This document shows, piece after piece, positions 45,184 to 54,575 of a DNA stretch of 64,000 nt. This DNA is from Haloarcula sebkhae (GTDB taxonomy: Archaea; Halobacteriota; Halobacteria; Halobacteriales; Haloarculaceae): assembly GCF_014647415.1 (NCBI RefSeq), contig NZ_BMPD01000008.1, forward strand, positions 107,638 through 171,637, read 5' to 3'. The notes below the pieces were generated by a model that made no database searches, was not told the DNA's origin, and saw nothing but the letters and a program-made list of their open reading frames with translations. The translations under genes were made by a program, and so were the position numbers. Numbering within the stretch: the stretch's first letter is position 1; each line of letters begins with the position of its first letter.

Positions 45184-46839
45184 GTGAAAAAACACAGACA
45201 AAGGATCAAGTTTGTACTTATTCTCATACTCCTCGGTGCGTCGAGTACAGCCTTTTTATTACCTATTGGTTACTATCTCTCTATAATTGGTTTCTCTGCT
45301 GTTTTACTGGTGGCCGCGTATCTACTTCGTCGAAATCCAATGGCTTCGTTAGCAATGTTCTTCTTGGGTCTTGTCGCGATCCGTGTTTACCTCTACCTCT
45401 CAACCCCCTCAATGATCGGAATGGATCCAGATAAAATTGCTGTTGGGGTTGAGCGAATCATTCAATCTGGATCAACCGAAGCCATCGGTAGTCTCGCCTT
45501 CTATGAGGTTGCAGCAAATTTCCATGTCCTTGCCGCAATCACTGGAATACTTATAAATGCAGGAGGACGAGAGGCGTTGGTAATCTCTCCAATTCTGCTG
45601 ACAGCTGTTCCTTCACTTGCGGCTGCAGCAATTGCTCGACGGTTTGAATATAATGGGCTTATTGCGGGGATCATTACGGCAACTGCATCAACACTTGCAG
45701 CGTGGAGTATCCAACCTATTCCACAGGGACTAGCTGTCCCAGTTGTCGCTATTTTATTTTTAGCTACCATCATTTATATCCAAGAGGATTTCTTCAGAGG
45801 GGGTCCTACTGATATTCTAATAACATCACTGTTGCTCGTTCTACTAGCCGCACTTACTTTTACCCATAAACTCTCTCTTGGGTTCATCGCCCCAATCTTT
45901 CTTGTGGCAACACTTCTTTCAAGAGGAAATCGGATACTCGGGAGTTTTGCTATAATCCTGTGTTGTTTGGCTACGCTGCAATGGTTTTTCCTGACAAATT
46001 TTGGATGGGGATTGTTCAACGTAATACTGCTTCCATCTATCGTTGGAGCATCATTCACCACAGGGGCCGTTGATCTTTCAGCAGCATCGCCAGTCTTAGG
46101 TGGACTCTGGGGGTCGATTCTGACAAATTTACACTGGTTAACACTTGGTACTGCGGCTGGAGCAGGCTGGATATTCTTCAGTCGCAGACAGGACAAACTC
46201 TGCGACACATCATCTCAGCTACTGATTGCCGCCGGAATGTTAAGCGCTCTTCTTGTCGCTGTAGCGGTCTTTGGTCCCGGTATTCCGTATACGCGAGTAA
46301 TTTTATTAGCGGTTGTCCCGTTCGCTATATTCACCGAATTTGGAGTTAAACGCCTTCCCCACACGGGTACACTCATTACCGTCGGACTCCTTATTTTAGT
46401 CCAACTGACCGCTCCGATTGCGTCACCGGATCATCCAGGTCAATTCCGTCAGTATCTCACAGAGGAAGAGCAACACGCAAAAGGAACCATTGACGGAGTG
46501 ACGAGCAATGTCTCAACGGATCTCTATTATGCGCGCGAACTACATGAGATATCTGCCGATAGAACCTACCAACCAGGGGCGGGACATTCTCTACAAGAAG
46601 GATGGGAACCGCTTGGAGAACCTCTGTTCAATGGTAATATCTCCAGCGTAAAGGGCGATATCGTGCTTAGAGATATCAACCGCTACCGGATGAGTGGGAC
46701 ACAAGTGCTTGATTACACACCTATCAAAGAACTAAACAATCGGTCGATTGTATATTCGTCCGGACATGTCCGATTGATCGTGGAAACAGACTATACCCGC
46801 CAAAATACCGAATCACACCGTCCCCAGCCTGAACCATAG
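45184..46839 (+). CDS. Polytopic membrane protein of the glycan island
   Basis: A 551-residue protein with about twelve hydrophobic segments over residues 8-410 and a soluble C-terminus of about 130 residues that should face outward. The topology (many helices then a beta-rich tail) is that of GT-C-type glycosyltransferases or oligosaccharide polymerases, but I see no clear catalytic acidic motif in the first loop apart from STPSMIGMDPDKIAVG near residue 79. The GTG start at 45184 is preceded by an AT-rich promoter region. It lies between glycosyltransferases and a flippase, so a role in glycan assembly is likely; which one is open. Confidence 0.65.
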   Translation: MKKHRQRIKFVLILILLGASSTAFLLPIGYYLSIIGFSAVLLVAAYLLRRNPMASLAMFFLGLVAIRVYLYLSTPSMIGMDPDKIAVGVERIIQSGSTEAIGSLAFYEVAANFHVLAAITGILINAGGREALVISPILLTAVPSLAAAAIARRFEYNGLIAGIITATASTLAAWSIQPIPQGLAVPVVAILFLATIIYIQEDFFRGGPTDILITSLLLVLLAALTFTHKLSLGFIAPIFLVATLLSRGNRILGSFAIILCCLATLQWFFLTNFGWGLFNVILLPSIVGASFTTGAVDLSAASPVLGGLWGSILTNLHWLTLGTAAGAGWIFFSRRQDKLCDTSSQLLIAAGMLSALLVAVAVFGPGIPYTRVILLAVVPFAIFTEFGVKRLPHTGTLITVGLLILVQLTAPIASPDHPGQFRQYLTEEEQHAKGTIDGVTSNVSTDLYYARELHEISADRTYQPGAGHSLQEGWEPLGEPLFNGNISSVKGDIVLRDINRYRMSGTQVLDYTPIKELNNRSIVYSSGHVRLIVETDYTRQNTESHRPQPEP

Positions 46840-46956
46840 CCTTCGTTATATATCCGGGTGAGCCTGTAAGGGCAACAAGTCAGTAATTGCACTTTGGATA
46901 GTTGTGTTAATTTGATATCGTAATGTCACACAGCCAGTCGCACGCAATATCAATAG

Positions 46957-48109
46957 TTACATTTTATACCCGAGGTCCTCCAGCTGTTCTTCCATATCTC
47001 GTGAAAAGCCTCCTTCGAGTTTAGGAAGGGAATCTGGTGAAATTAAATAATCCTCCGCCATTGATATTAGCTCTCCAACGTTAGAAATGTCGGCCGGATT
47101 CCGTTCCCCTTGGTCGGTAATGTAGTGATATGCTTGTTCTCGATCATCGAACGGGTACCAGAAATCCTGAGGAGGCGAGACATCATGACGAATATATTTC
47201 CAAGAGTCGTCTCGAACCGCTATCGTGTGCCCATTCTCGTCTACCGTATCAGAGATTACTGGCTCCTCTGCAGGTTCATCTAACAAGAAACTATCATTCC
47301 CACTCATAGAGGGGAAGTTCCCTGTTGGTTTGGATATGAGTTCTGCGAGAAGTTCATGTATCCATGCTAGTGAAAATGCGCTTTGAATTCTCTGTGACGG
47401 CAAACCAGGCGCTCGCACTAGCATCGGAAAGTAAGTTCTTATAGACTGGTGTATCTCCTACGTCCGGGTGTATAGGGGCGTGTAAATCCATGAGGTGTGT
47501 CCACCCAAACACCGGCTTAGCTGCATCGTTGAGTTCATCAATAAATTCTCGAAGGACGTACTCAGCACGGTGCGCCGGCCATTCACTTCGTGTCTGTAGC
47601 AACCGATGAGCTACGTATGGAACAGTATATGGCGTTAATAGTGAATTATACTTTCTCATCCGTGTCTTTATTTCATGCGCATAGTCTGCTATGGAGAAAT
47701 CCGAACTACCATCTTCTGTCTTGGCCTTGGGATCTTTTCCGTCTGTCTGCAAATTTCGGAACAAATCGAATCCTAAATCAAAATTTCGGCTTTCCGTCAT
47801 ATGGGGGTTTGATAGGACAGATAAGGTTTCGAATCCATGTTTGTTCAAATACGAGGCGATTGTCTCGCTGTTTTCAGGGATCGCTTTCCACGCATGGGAA
47901 TTAAAATAACAACCGTTGAAGGAATGCTGTCCGGCAAAAATACTAGGTGCCGATTCTGTAGTATATGGACCTGTAGCAAACGCGTTGTCAAATATGACTG
48001 ATTCTCCAGCTAGTTGATCAATAAAAGGAGTCGTGTTACGATGATGCCCATTAAATCCACATCGGTCATATCTGAAACAGTCTATTGTGAGTAGTATAAT
48101 GTTTGTCAT
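46957..48109 (-). pseudogene. Sulfatase-superfamily gene, broken by deletion and frameshift
   Basis: The N-terminal part (from ATG 48109) reads TNIILLTIDCFRYDRCGFNGHHRNTTPFIDQLA and TTESAPSIFAG, the metal and nucleophile regions of the sulfatase fold. It runs to about position 47370, where the frame ends shortly after FAVTENSKR. The C-terminal frame (from about 47400 to 46957) resumes with FSLAWIHELLAELI and DENGHTIAVRDDSWKYIRHD. The central portion with the GDHGE metal motif, about 100-120 residues in the intact neighbour at 49868-51304, is missing, and the two halves are in different frames. I therefore call it non-functional. Confidence 0.75.
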
Positions 48110-48183
48110 ATGTGCCACAACCGATAGCCAACATATTAAATCTTTTATCAGGTGACTAGCTCAAAATAGCGGCTTTGTTGGTG

Positions 48184-48339
48184 TCAACCCAGCAGTTCGC
48201 TGGCCAGGTCCTGATGATGGCCTGTTATTGAAAAACGCCACTTGGCAAACTCATCAACGGGTTCAGCAGTAATATTATTTTTCCAAAAATTGAAGAGATG
48301 ACAGAGATTGTCTGTTCCTAGAGACTTGTGAATACACAC
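48184..48339 (-). pseudogene. C-terminal gene remnant of unknown family
   Basis: A 51-codon open frame ending TGHHQDLASELLG is clearly protein-like in composition (HLFNFWKNN, PVDEFAKWRFSITGHHQ), yet has no room for a full gene. Its 5' end overlaps the start of the divergently placed flippase. Upstream in frame there is a stop. I read it as the tail of a gene replaced by the flippase; the family is not recognised. Confidence 0.4.
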
Positions 48340-49857
48340 AGCTCAACGCTATCTAAATTGGCAAAAAGCGCGGCAATTGTGCTATTAGCTACTATTTTCG
48401 GGAACTCTATCGGGTTATTAGCTGAGGTAATTATCGCTAGATCCCTTCCTCCCTCAGTGTATGGGGAGATAACCTTAGCGTATACCATCGTATTTTCCCT
48501 CGGGACTATTTCGTTGCTTGGGGTCCACCAGGGAATTACCCGTCAAATTTCAGCAGCTGAAGCTGGGAAACGTCAGATTCAGATACTTTATGCTGGGTTC
48601 AGCCTGGTACTACTTTCCGCTGTTGTTGCCATTGGCGGTCTTTACCTTTCGAGAGGCTGGATTGCAAACTTCATGTCCGCAGATTATGTGTATGAGTACC
48701 TGCTATTGCTCTCCCCGTTTTTAATTGTTTACCCCCTTTCACGAGCTGCACTTGCGACTCTTCGCGCTCAAAAAAGAACCCTTCCTGCGGTAATAGCACA
48801 GCACATCGGTGGAAGAGGAATAGCATTCACCTCTCTCCTTCTATTTATAATAGGGGGCAGAGAATTTAGTGGTGCCATTGTATACTGGATTGTCGGCCCT
48901 TTATTCGCACTGGTTATCGCTCTGTATTTTATCGTGACAAGCGAATTACTACGGAGTCCGTTTGAAACACCACCTGATAAAAAAACCGTTCGTAAGCTTT
49001 GGGACTTCTCATGGCCGCTTGCTATCGGATCTGGGATTTTTCTTCTTCTAAATAGAGTGGATATTCTGATGATTGGTTATTTTTTGCCGTCGAATCAAGT
49101 GGGCTACTATCGGGCGGTGCAACCATTAAAAAAGATCGCGACGTTTGCCCTTGGTTCTTTCACCTTTCTTTTTCTACCAGTGGCGACAGAATATTATACG
49201 GAAGGAGACACGGATGGTTTGGATCAAATATTCACAATCACTACGAAATGGATACTTCTGATAACACTCCCCCCAGTGTTATTGTTCGCCTTGTTTTCTC
49301 CGGATGTGATCAAAATACTGTTCGGGGACAATTATCTACCTGCAGCACCAGTCTTGACCATTCTGAGTGCTGGACTACTATTTCGCGCTGTTAGTGGACT
49401 TGACGGAGATATGGTCAAAGCAATCGACCGCCCTCGAATTGAGCTGTTTTCTGGTGCACTAGGCCTTCTGTCAAACATCATTCTAAATTTTCTGCTAATT
49501 CCAACGTTTGAGATATCTGGAGCGGCTATTGCTACTGTTTCTGGGTATATTATATACAATGGAGTTGAATTAATCTGGATATATCACTTAACAGGCGGAT
49601 CTCCGTTTTCAGTCAATATTGCGAAACATATTGGTGTTATGTCTGTACTTGCTATACTGGTCTCTGGAATTCTTCCTTCTCCCGTTGGACTAGTCGGGTT
49701 GATTGCTGTCGGTATCAGTCTCACCCTCCTTCAGCCAGTAGTTCTCATTCTCACCTCAAGCGTAGATGAAGCTGATCTTGATTTGGTTAGACAGATCGAA
49801 TCAAAAACAGGAAAGAACCTTGAAATAGTAAAAAAGATCGTCAAAAAAGGCGTTTAG
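48328..49857 (+). CDS. Polysaccharide/oligosaccharide flippase (Wzx, MATE-like)
   Basis: A 509-residue membrane protein with about fourteen helices in the MOP-superfamily pattern. It begins LAKSAAIVLLATIFGNSIGLLAEVIIARSLPPSVYGEITLAYTIVF, typical of RfbX/AglR-type flippases. It also has RVDILMIGYFLPSNQVGYYRAVQPL, where the GYF-position loop is conserved, and LLTILSAGLLFRAVSGLDGD. Predicted to move lipid-linked sugars across the membrane for N-glycan or exopolysaccharide assembly. The GTG start at 48328 is the first that precedes the conserved first helix. Adjacent genes are sulfatase-like and glycosyltransferase genes. Confidence 0.9.
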   Translation: MNTHSSTLSKLAKSAAIVLLATIFGNSIGLLAEVIIARSLPPSVYGEITLAYTIVFSLGTISLLGVHQGITRQISAAEAGKRQIQILYAGFSLVLLSAVVAIGGLYLSRGWIANFMSADYVYEYLLLLSPFLIVYPLSRAALATLRAQKRTLPAVIAQHIGGRGIAFTSLLLFIIGGREFSGAIVYWIVGPLFALVIALYFIVTSELLRSPFETPPDKKTVRKLWDFSWPLAIGSGIFLLLNRVDILMIGYFLPSNQVGYYRAVQPLKKIATFALGSFTFLFLPVATEYYTEGDTDGLDQIFTITTKWILLITLPPVLLFALFSPDVIKILFGDNYLPAAPVLTILSAGLLFRAVSGLDGDMVKAIDRPRIELFSGALGLLSNIILNFLLIPTFEISGAAIATVSGYIIYNGVELIWIYHLTGGSPFSVNIAKHIGVMSVLAILVSGILPSPVGLVGLIAVGISLTLLQPVVLILTSSVDEADLDLVRQIESKTGKNLEIVKKIVKKGV

Positions 49858-49867
49858 TTTATATCAC

Positions 49868-51304
49868 CTAAATATAGCCCAGGTCTTCCAGTCGGCTCTG
49901 AGTGGTCTCATTGACACTCGCCTCTTCGTTCGTGCCGTCATTCAGCTCGCCGAGTTCATTCGTTAACTTACTGCGAAGCCGATCAGCTTGGTCAGTATCG
50001 TCTACTGGAGCTGTTTCAGTCGGATCTTTTCTGAGATTGTACAACTCTGTGAAGCCATCAGATCCTTCAATAAACTTCCAAGGGCCTATTCGAATAGCGC
50101 GAAGGGACCGGTCATACTCTCGAACTTCGTCTTTTATTTTCCCAGCCCGTTGCTCCAAGGCATTCATTGAGGGTTGGGGTTCTGGGTATTCAGAGATTGC
50201 TAGATTATCTCTTTTTTCCTCATTCAGCAATGAGTTTGAGATGTTTCCATCACCCACATTTGCTATTTCACACAGAGTTCCGTAGATATCCTTTGTTTCT
50301 ACTAAATCTGTTACACTTCTTGGAGTCACCGTATCTGGATATCGGATCGCAAGTGGAACATGAACCAGAGTTTGGTATAAGCAGTACTGATGATCCATTA
50401 GCCCGTGGTCGCCAATATTTTCACCGTGATCTCCAGCAACAATGATACATGTATCGTCTAAGATGTCCTTCTTGCTAAGTCCTTCCAATAGACGGCCAAT
50501 TTGAGTGTCGAGATACCGGATCTCTGCACGGTAAAGACTACGAAGGATCTCAAAGTGCTCAGGGCTAACTGATTCCTGGCCGGCGATATACTTCCACGGA
50601 TTCTGGTTCAGGTGGCGCGCTTCATGTAGTTCCACGTTGTCCGGTAGTTCGTCGTTTGCTAGATTGTCGGGTGGCTTGTAATCTAGATGTGGTTCCATAT
50701 AGTTCAGAAAGAGAAACTGCGCATTGGCGTGATTATTATCCAATATAGATAATGCGTCAGAGGTTATTTTTTTAGCACCGCTGTCAGACCGCTTTGCCCA
50801 GAACTTTTCATACGCTATATTCCCGATAGTTTTAAAACTAGACGTTAGTGTGACACGCTCGGACAGGGCAAGAATTTGCTCTCGACGTGAGGAAAGATTC
50901 CGGATATCTCCAATTTCTGCACCGCCCCAAAATAGATCATATGCCGTTTTGAATTGATCAAACCCCTTATCAAAACCGAAACCGGGAGATACCCAGGGGT
51001 TAGCGGATATGCCGACAGTGTGATACCCCTCATCATGAAGTACCTGTGCAATCGCTGCGTTCGGTGGATCAAAATTTGGACTGTTCGCAGACGTTCCATG
51101 TCGCGAGGGATATAATCCCGTGAACATTGAACCGTGAGAGGGAACGGTCCATGGGGCAGCTGCGGTAGCATTCTCATATATAGCTGCGTCATCAAGTACC
51201 GACTCGAAATTTGGGAGCTTTCCTCCTTCAAGAAGATTATAAAACGTTGAGGCGCGGCAAGTATCAACTACTATAAATATAATGTTTGGTTTTGATCTCA
51301 TCAT
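49868..51304 (-). CDS. Sulfatase/alkaline-phosphatase superfamily protein with Thr at the nucleophile position
   Basis: A 478-residue member of the sulfatase fold. Metal motif IIFIVVDTCRAST (Asp at residue 13-14); the nucleophile region AAPWTVPSHGSMFTGLYPSRHG; second metal motif IVAGDHGENIGDHGLMDHQYCLYQT; C-terminal WKFIEGSDGFTELYNLRKDPTE typical of true sulfatases. At the position of the formylglycine Cys in the CxPSR motif I see Thr (T-V-P-S-H), so it may transfer or cleave phosphate rather than sulfate, or use a different chemistry. Likely acts on surface glycans. No signal peptide, so the active site is probably cytoplasmic, as in many haloarchaeal members. Confidence 0.85.
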   Translation of the reverse strand: MMRSKPNIIFIVVDTCRASTFYNLLEGGKLPNFESVLDDAAIYENATAAAPWTVPSHGSMFTGLYPSRHGTSANSPNFDPPNAAIAQVLHDEGYHTVGISANPWVSPGFGFDKGFDQFKTAYDLFWGGAEIGDIRNLSSRREQILALSERVTLTSSFKTIGNIAYEKFWAKRSDSGAKKITSDALSILDNNHANAQFLFLNYMEPHLDYKPPDNLANDELPDNVELHEARHLNQNPWKYIAGQESVSPEHFEILRSLYRAEIRYLDTQIGRLLEGLSKKDILDDTCIIVAGDHGENIGDHGLMDHQYCLYQTLVHVPLAIRYPDTVTPRSVTDLVETKDIYGTLCEIANVGDGNISNSLLNEEKRDNLAISEYPEPQPSMNALEQRAGKIKDEVREYDRSLRAIRIGPWKFIEGSDGFTELYNLRKDPTETAPVDDTDQADRLRSKLTNELGELNDGTNEEASVNETTQSRLEDLGYI

Positions 51305-51422
51305 TACTACTTTGAATACTGACAGTATGAGTGAAATTATTTTCGGACTCCAAAGTCGACACCTGCTTCGGAGACTGCTACCGGTATGATTTCGAAACGC
51401 AGATTGACCAGATAGTCAAGCT

Positions 51423-52598
51423 TTATAAAGGATCTCTTGCGGACGGTCCAGTGACTTCCTCGTATATTGCCTCCAATTTACTCGCGCTTGCAGCCCACGA
51501 GTAATTATTCCGACAGACCGTTCTTGCCTGTTCAGCACTGAATGAACCATCTGTAAGGCCTCCAGAGATAGCTTCAGCCAGTGCACCGGAATCATCCACA
51601 GCTACTATACTGCCAGCGTCATTGGCAATAATGTCATCAGAGACGCCAACCACGTCCGTTGTCACAACTGGTGTTTCACAGGCCATCGCTTCCAGCACCA
51701 CTAGTCCAAACCCTTCTTGATCCGATGACTTTGAGGGTAGCACAAACAGGTCTGCGCCGGAATATAGTGCCACCAAATCCTCATCCGGTACACGACCGAG
51801 AAACTCAACGTGGTCGTCAACGCCGAGATTCGTCGCCTGTTGTTCGTACTGTGCGTGTGCGTCACCGCCACCACCGACGAGCAATTTTGGTACCAACTCT
51901 TCACTCTCCGATAGTTGTGCAAGTGACTCGAGTAATACATCCAGACCTTTGTATCCGTGATGTCCATCAAGCACACTCAGGAAGAATAGATTCGAACGGT
52001 CCGAGTCAAATCCAAGTCGTTCTCTTCTAGCCGTGTCAAGTTCTACTGGATGAAACCGTTCTACGTCGACTCCATTATGCACGACTCGGACCTTGTCGGT
52101 GTGTGGTTTGAGATGCGACGAATCTTCTATGTAATCTGGCTGTGTTACAATGATGCGATCGGCGATTCCGAGCGTCAACTGGAGCATCGTCCGGTTGTAT
52201 GCGGTCGCAATGTAGTCGGCGAAGCCGTCGCCGATGATGTCGTTGTGGTATGTGACAATAACAGGGGTGTCGGTAATTACACCGGCAAGGGCACTCAGGT
52301 CCGCGCTCCAAGGCGTGGGAATATGTGTGTGGATAATGTCTGCGCTCCGCGCTTCCTCCAGTAGCACCTTTGGTAAAATAGGCGTGATATTTGTATTGGC
52401 AATCTTACCAATGCTCGACAGTCGACGGACAGTAATCCCATCGATGACTTCTCGCCTGCCTGTCTCCGTCTTAGCTTTGGCGCAGACGACGGTAACATTG
52501 TGTCCGGAGGCTACATGTTTCTTTGCAAGACTGTGGACGTAGGACTCTACCCCACCAATATAGGGATGAAATCGAACCGGTGTCTGCAGGATTTCCAT
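51423..52598 (-). CDS. Glycosyltransferase family 4
   Basis: A 391-residue GT-B enzyme: N-terminal VRFHPYIGGVESYVHSLAK, IIHTHIPTPWSADL, RVVHNGVDVERFHPVE, LFFLSVLDGHHGYKGLDVLLESLAQL, and the donor-site EGFGLVVLEAMACETPVVTTDVVG with both glutamates of the EX7E motif. Composition is intermediate, less AT-rich than the genes to its left. It is transcribed toward the sulfatase-like gene and likely belongs to the same glycan pathway. Confidence 0.9.
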   Translation of the reverse strand: MEILQTPVRFHPYIGGVESYVHSLAKKHVASGHNVTVVCAKAKTETGRREVIDGITVRRLSSIGKIANTNITPILPKVLLEEARSADIIHTHIPTPWSADLSALAGVITDTPVIVTYHNDIIGDGFADYIATAYNRTMLQLTLGIADRIIVTQPDYIEDSSHLKPHTDKVRVVHNGVDVERFHPVELDTARRERLGFDSDRSNLFFLSVLDGHHGYKGLDVLLESLAQLSESEELVPKLLVGGGGDAHAQYEQQATNLGVDDHVEFLGRVPDEDLVALYSGADLFVLPSKSSDQEGFGLVVLEAMACETPVVTTDVVGVSDDIIANDAGSIVAVDDSGALAEAISGGLTDGSFSAEQARTVCRNNYSWAASASKLEAIYEEVTGPSARDPL

Positions 52599-52695
52599 TA
52601 CTCCATCCCAATACTATCAGGATAATAAGCAGTTCGACAGAAAAATATGGTGTCACTGTAGTTTAGATGCTTTTCGAAATGCACTGACGGGGTAC

Positions 52696-52845
52696 TTATT
52701 CCCTACTTAGGGGGTTAACGAACCCGTATAGCCCCTTGTATATATTGTCTGATCCTCCTGGCAGTCGTGATATCCGGAATACGTACTTGAACTCCCCCCT
52801 ATCCAAACTCGAGTGTTCGCGGAGATAGCTTGGGTAATAGTTGTT
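52696..52845 (-). pseudogene. C-terminal-like gene remnant
   Basis: A 49-codon frame, open between stops, reads PSYLREHSSLDRGEFKYVF and RLPGGSDNIYKGLYGFVNP before a TAA. The residue pattern is that of a real protein end, not random sequence, but no start is possible and no family is recognised. It may belong with the N-terminal-like remnant at 52970-53092 on the same strand. Confidence 0.35.
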
Positions 52846-52969
52846 TTATCGACAAGAGACCGGTAATTGCTTTCTTCCGGTTTTTGACGACGGTTTGAGC
52901 CAGCGTATCAGACTACGAAATTACGATGCGTGATAGTTGCCTAATGCCTTCAGATGAGTGAATCAGATT

Positions 52970-53092
52970 TCACAGTATGATTACAAATTCACTGTTTCGG
53001 AACCGGACAACTGATTCACCTCGAACAACCTCGTTCCAAGACTTGTACCGAAACATAGTCTTCAAGACGATGGTCCAAGAGATACGACTCAT
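52970..53092 (-). pseudogene. N-terminal-like gene remnant
   Basis: A frame from ATG 53092 reads MSRISWTIVLKTMFRYKSW then NEVVRGESVVRFRNSEFVII and stops after 40 codons. The KSWNEVVRG...VVRFRNSEF pattern is reminiscent of the first 40 residues of archaeal FkbM-type methyltransferases in glycan clusters, but this is only a weak resemblance. It looks like a start cut off from its body. It overlaps the upstream region of the plus-strand glycosyltransferase. Confidence 0.3.
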
Positions 53093-53098
53093 CTGCTC

Positions 53099-54238
53099 AT
53101 GGACATCTGTTTTATAAGCAATGTGATTTATCCGTTCATCACCGGGGGTGCTGAGAAACGCATCCACGAAATCGGGACTCGCCTCGCCGACAAAGGCCAC
53201 GATGTCACCATCTACGGTCGCCACTACTGGGACGGCCCAGCGGAGACCACACACGAGGGGATGACCCTGCGCGCAGTCGCGCCCGAAGCAGAACTCTACG
53301 AAGACGACCGGCGATCCATCACTGAGGCTATCGATTTCGCAGTTCGCGCACTGCCCCCGCTCCGTAAACGCCTCACCAACGATGAACACGACCTTGCAAT
53401 CGCTAGTGTTTTCCCGTATTTTCCAGTGCTTGCAACGAAGCTTGCTAGTCTCGGGACTAGCACGCCAGTCGTCACGACCTGGCATGAGGTCTGGGGCGAG
53501 TACTGGGAGGAGTACCTCGGGTTGCTCGCTCCGGGTGGGAAGATCACCGAGCAACTGACCGCCAGGACGCCGCAGCATCCGATCGCAGTGTCTGGTATCA
53601 CTGCGGACAACCTCGCTGCAATCGGCCCGACTCGCGAGCATATTGAGGTCGTGCCCAACGGGCTTGACACAGAGCAGGTTCGGACTGCCACACAACCCGA
53701 CGCCGGCTACGATATCGTTTTCGCCGGCCGGCTGATTGAGCACAAGAACGTTGATATTCTGCTGGAGGCCTTTGACCGGATCGCTGACAAGCATGCCGTC
53801 ACGCTCGGGATCATCGGCGACGGGCCTGAGCGTGACCGCCTCGACAGGAAACGCGACTCACTGACCCACGCCGACCGCGTTTCGATGCTGGGATTTCTCG
53901 ACGACTACGAGGACGTGCTCGGGCACATGCGCGCTGCGGACATTTTCGCGTCTCCGTCGACGCGAGAAGGATTCGGAATTACGTTCGTCGAAGCAATGGC
54001 TGCTGACTGCACCGTAATTGCTGCGGACCATCCGGATTCGGCGGCAGACGAAGTTGTCGGTGACGCGGGCTTTCTCGTTGACCCAACCGTTGACTCGCTT
54101 ACAGAGAGACTCGACGCCACTCTCGGCGGTGAGCGTCCATCGGCTAACCCTGTCGAACGTGCGGAGCAATACGACTGGGATGCAGTGGCTGATCAGGCCG
54201 AAACTGTCTACCAGCGAGCAGTTGACGGGTCGTGGTAA
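53099..54238 (+). CDS. Glycosyltransferase family 4
   Basis: A 379-residue GT-B enzyme with normal GC-rich halophilic composition, unlike the AT-rich genes to its left. It begins MDICFISNVIYPFITGGAEKRIHEIG. Donor-domain blocks: HIEVVPNGLDTEQV, DIVFAGRLIEHKNVDILLEAF, and STREGFGITFVEAMAADCTVIAADHPDSAADEVVG with the EX7E glutamates. Probably the right edge of the glycan island and the last gene before the origin repeats. Confidence 0.92.
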   Translation: MDICFISNVIYPFITGGAEKRIHEIGTRLADKGHDVTIYGRHYWDGPAETTHEGMTLRAVAPEAELYEDDRRSITEAIDFAVRALPPLRKRLTNDEHDLAIASVFPYFPVLATKLASLGTSTPVVTTWHEVWGEYWEEYLGLLAPGGKITEQLTARTPQHPIAVSGITADNLAAIGPTREHIEVVPNGLDTEQVRTATQPDAGYDIVFAGRLIEHKNVDILLEAFDRIADKHAVTLGIIGDGPERDRLDRKRDSLTHADRVSMLGFLDDYEDVLGHMRAADIFASPSTREGFGITFVEAMAADCTVIAADHPDSAADEVVGDAGFLVDPTVDSLTERLDATLGGERPSANPVERAEQYDWDAVADQAETVYQRAVDGSW

Positions 54239-54304
54239 ATCACACCGCCGCGAGCCGGAACTCTGCCCTGTCTCCATCTACGGTTTTACTATCGAGTGCG
54301 TACT

Positions 54305-54326
54305 CACACACCTCTTTCCGAGTTAG
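54305..54326 (+). repeat. Origin-recognition-box-like repeat a
   Basis: CACACACCT followed by CTTTCCGAGTTAG. First of three copies downstream of the orc1/cdc6 gene, all in plus orientation; same family as the copies upstream of the gene. Confidence 0.75.
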
Positions 54327-54452
54327 TCCTACCAACCATTGTTACCGCGTCCAGACAGGACCCCTTACTGTGTCGAATGTTCTGACTGCAGGCAGATCTA
54401 ATACACTGCCTCCATACAGAACTCTATAGAATTATTGCAGAAATTTCTCACC

Positions 54453-54474
54453 CACACACCTCTTTCCGAGTTAG
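54453..54474 (+). repeat. Origin-recognition-box-like repeat b
   Basis: Identical over 22 bases to repeat a, 127 bases after its end. The exact identity in non-coding DNA argues for selection as a binding site. Confidence 0.75.
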
Positions 54475-54553
54475 CTACGTTAGAGCCCAGTCTAATCACT
54501 CAAGCGTTACTCTCTGCTGGAATACATTCCTAATCTACCACTGGATCAAGAGA

Positions 54554-54575
54554 CACACACCTGATTCCGAGTTAG
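54554..54575 (+). repeat. Origin-recognition-box-like repeat c
   Basis: CA plus CACACCTGATTCCGAGTTAG. It ends at the base before the orc1/cdc6 stop codon and has the same core as the copy at 56021-56041. Confidence 0.8.

Larger units (their letters stand above)
52599..53098. other. Gene-free stretch with decayed gene remnants
   Basis: About 500 AT-rich bases between two glycosyltransferase genes. Apart from promoter-like AT stretches it holds two protein-like minus-strand fragments, listed separately (52696-52845 and 52970-53092). No complete gene. Confidence 0.5.
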
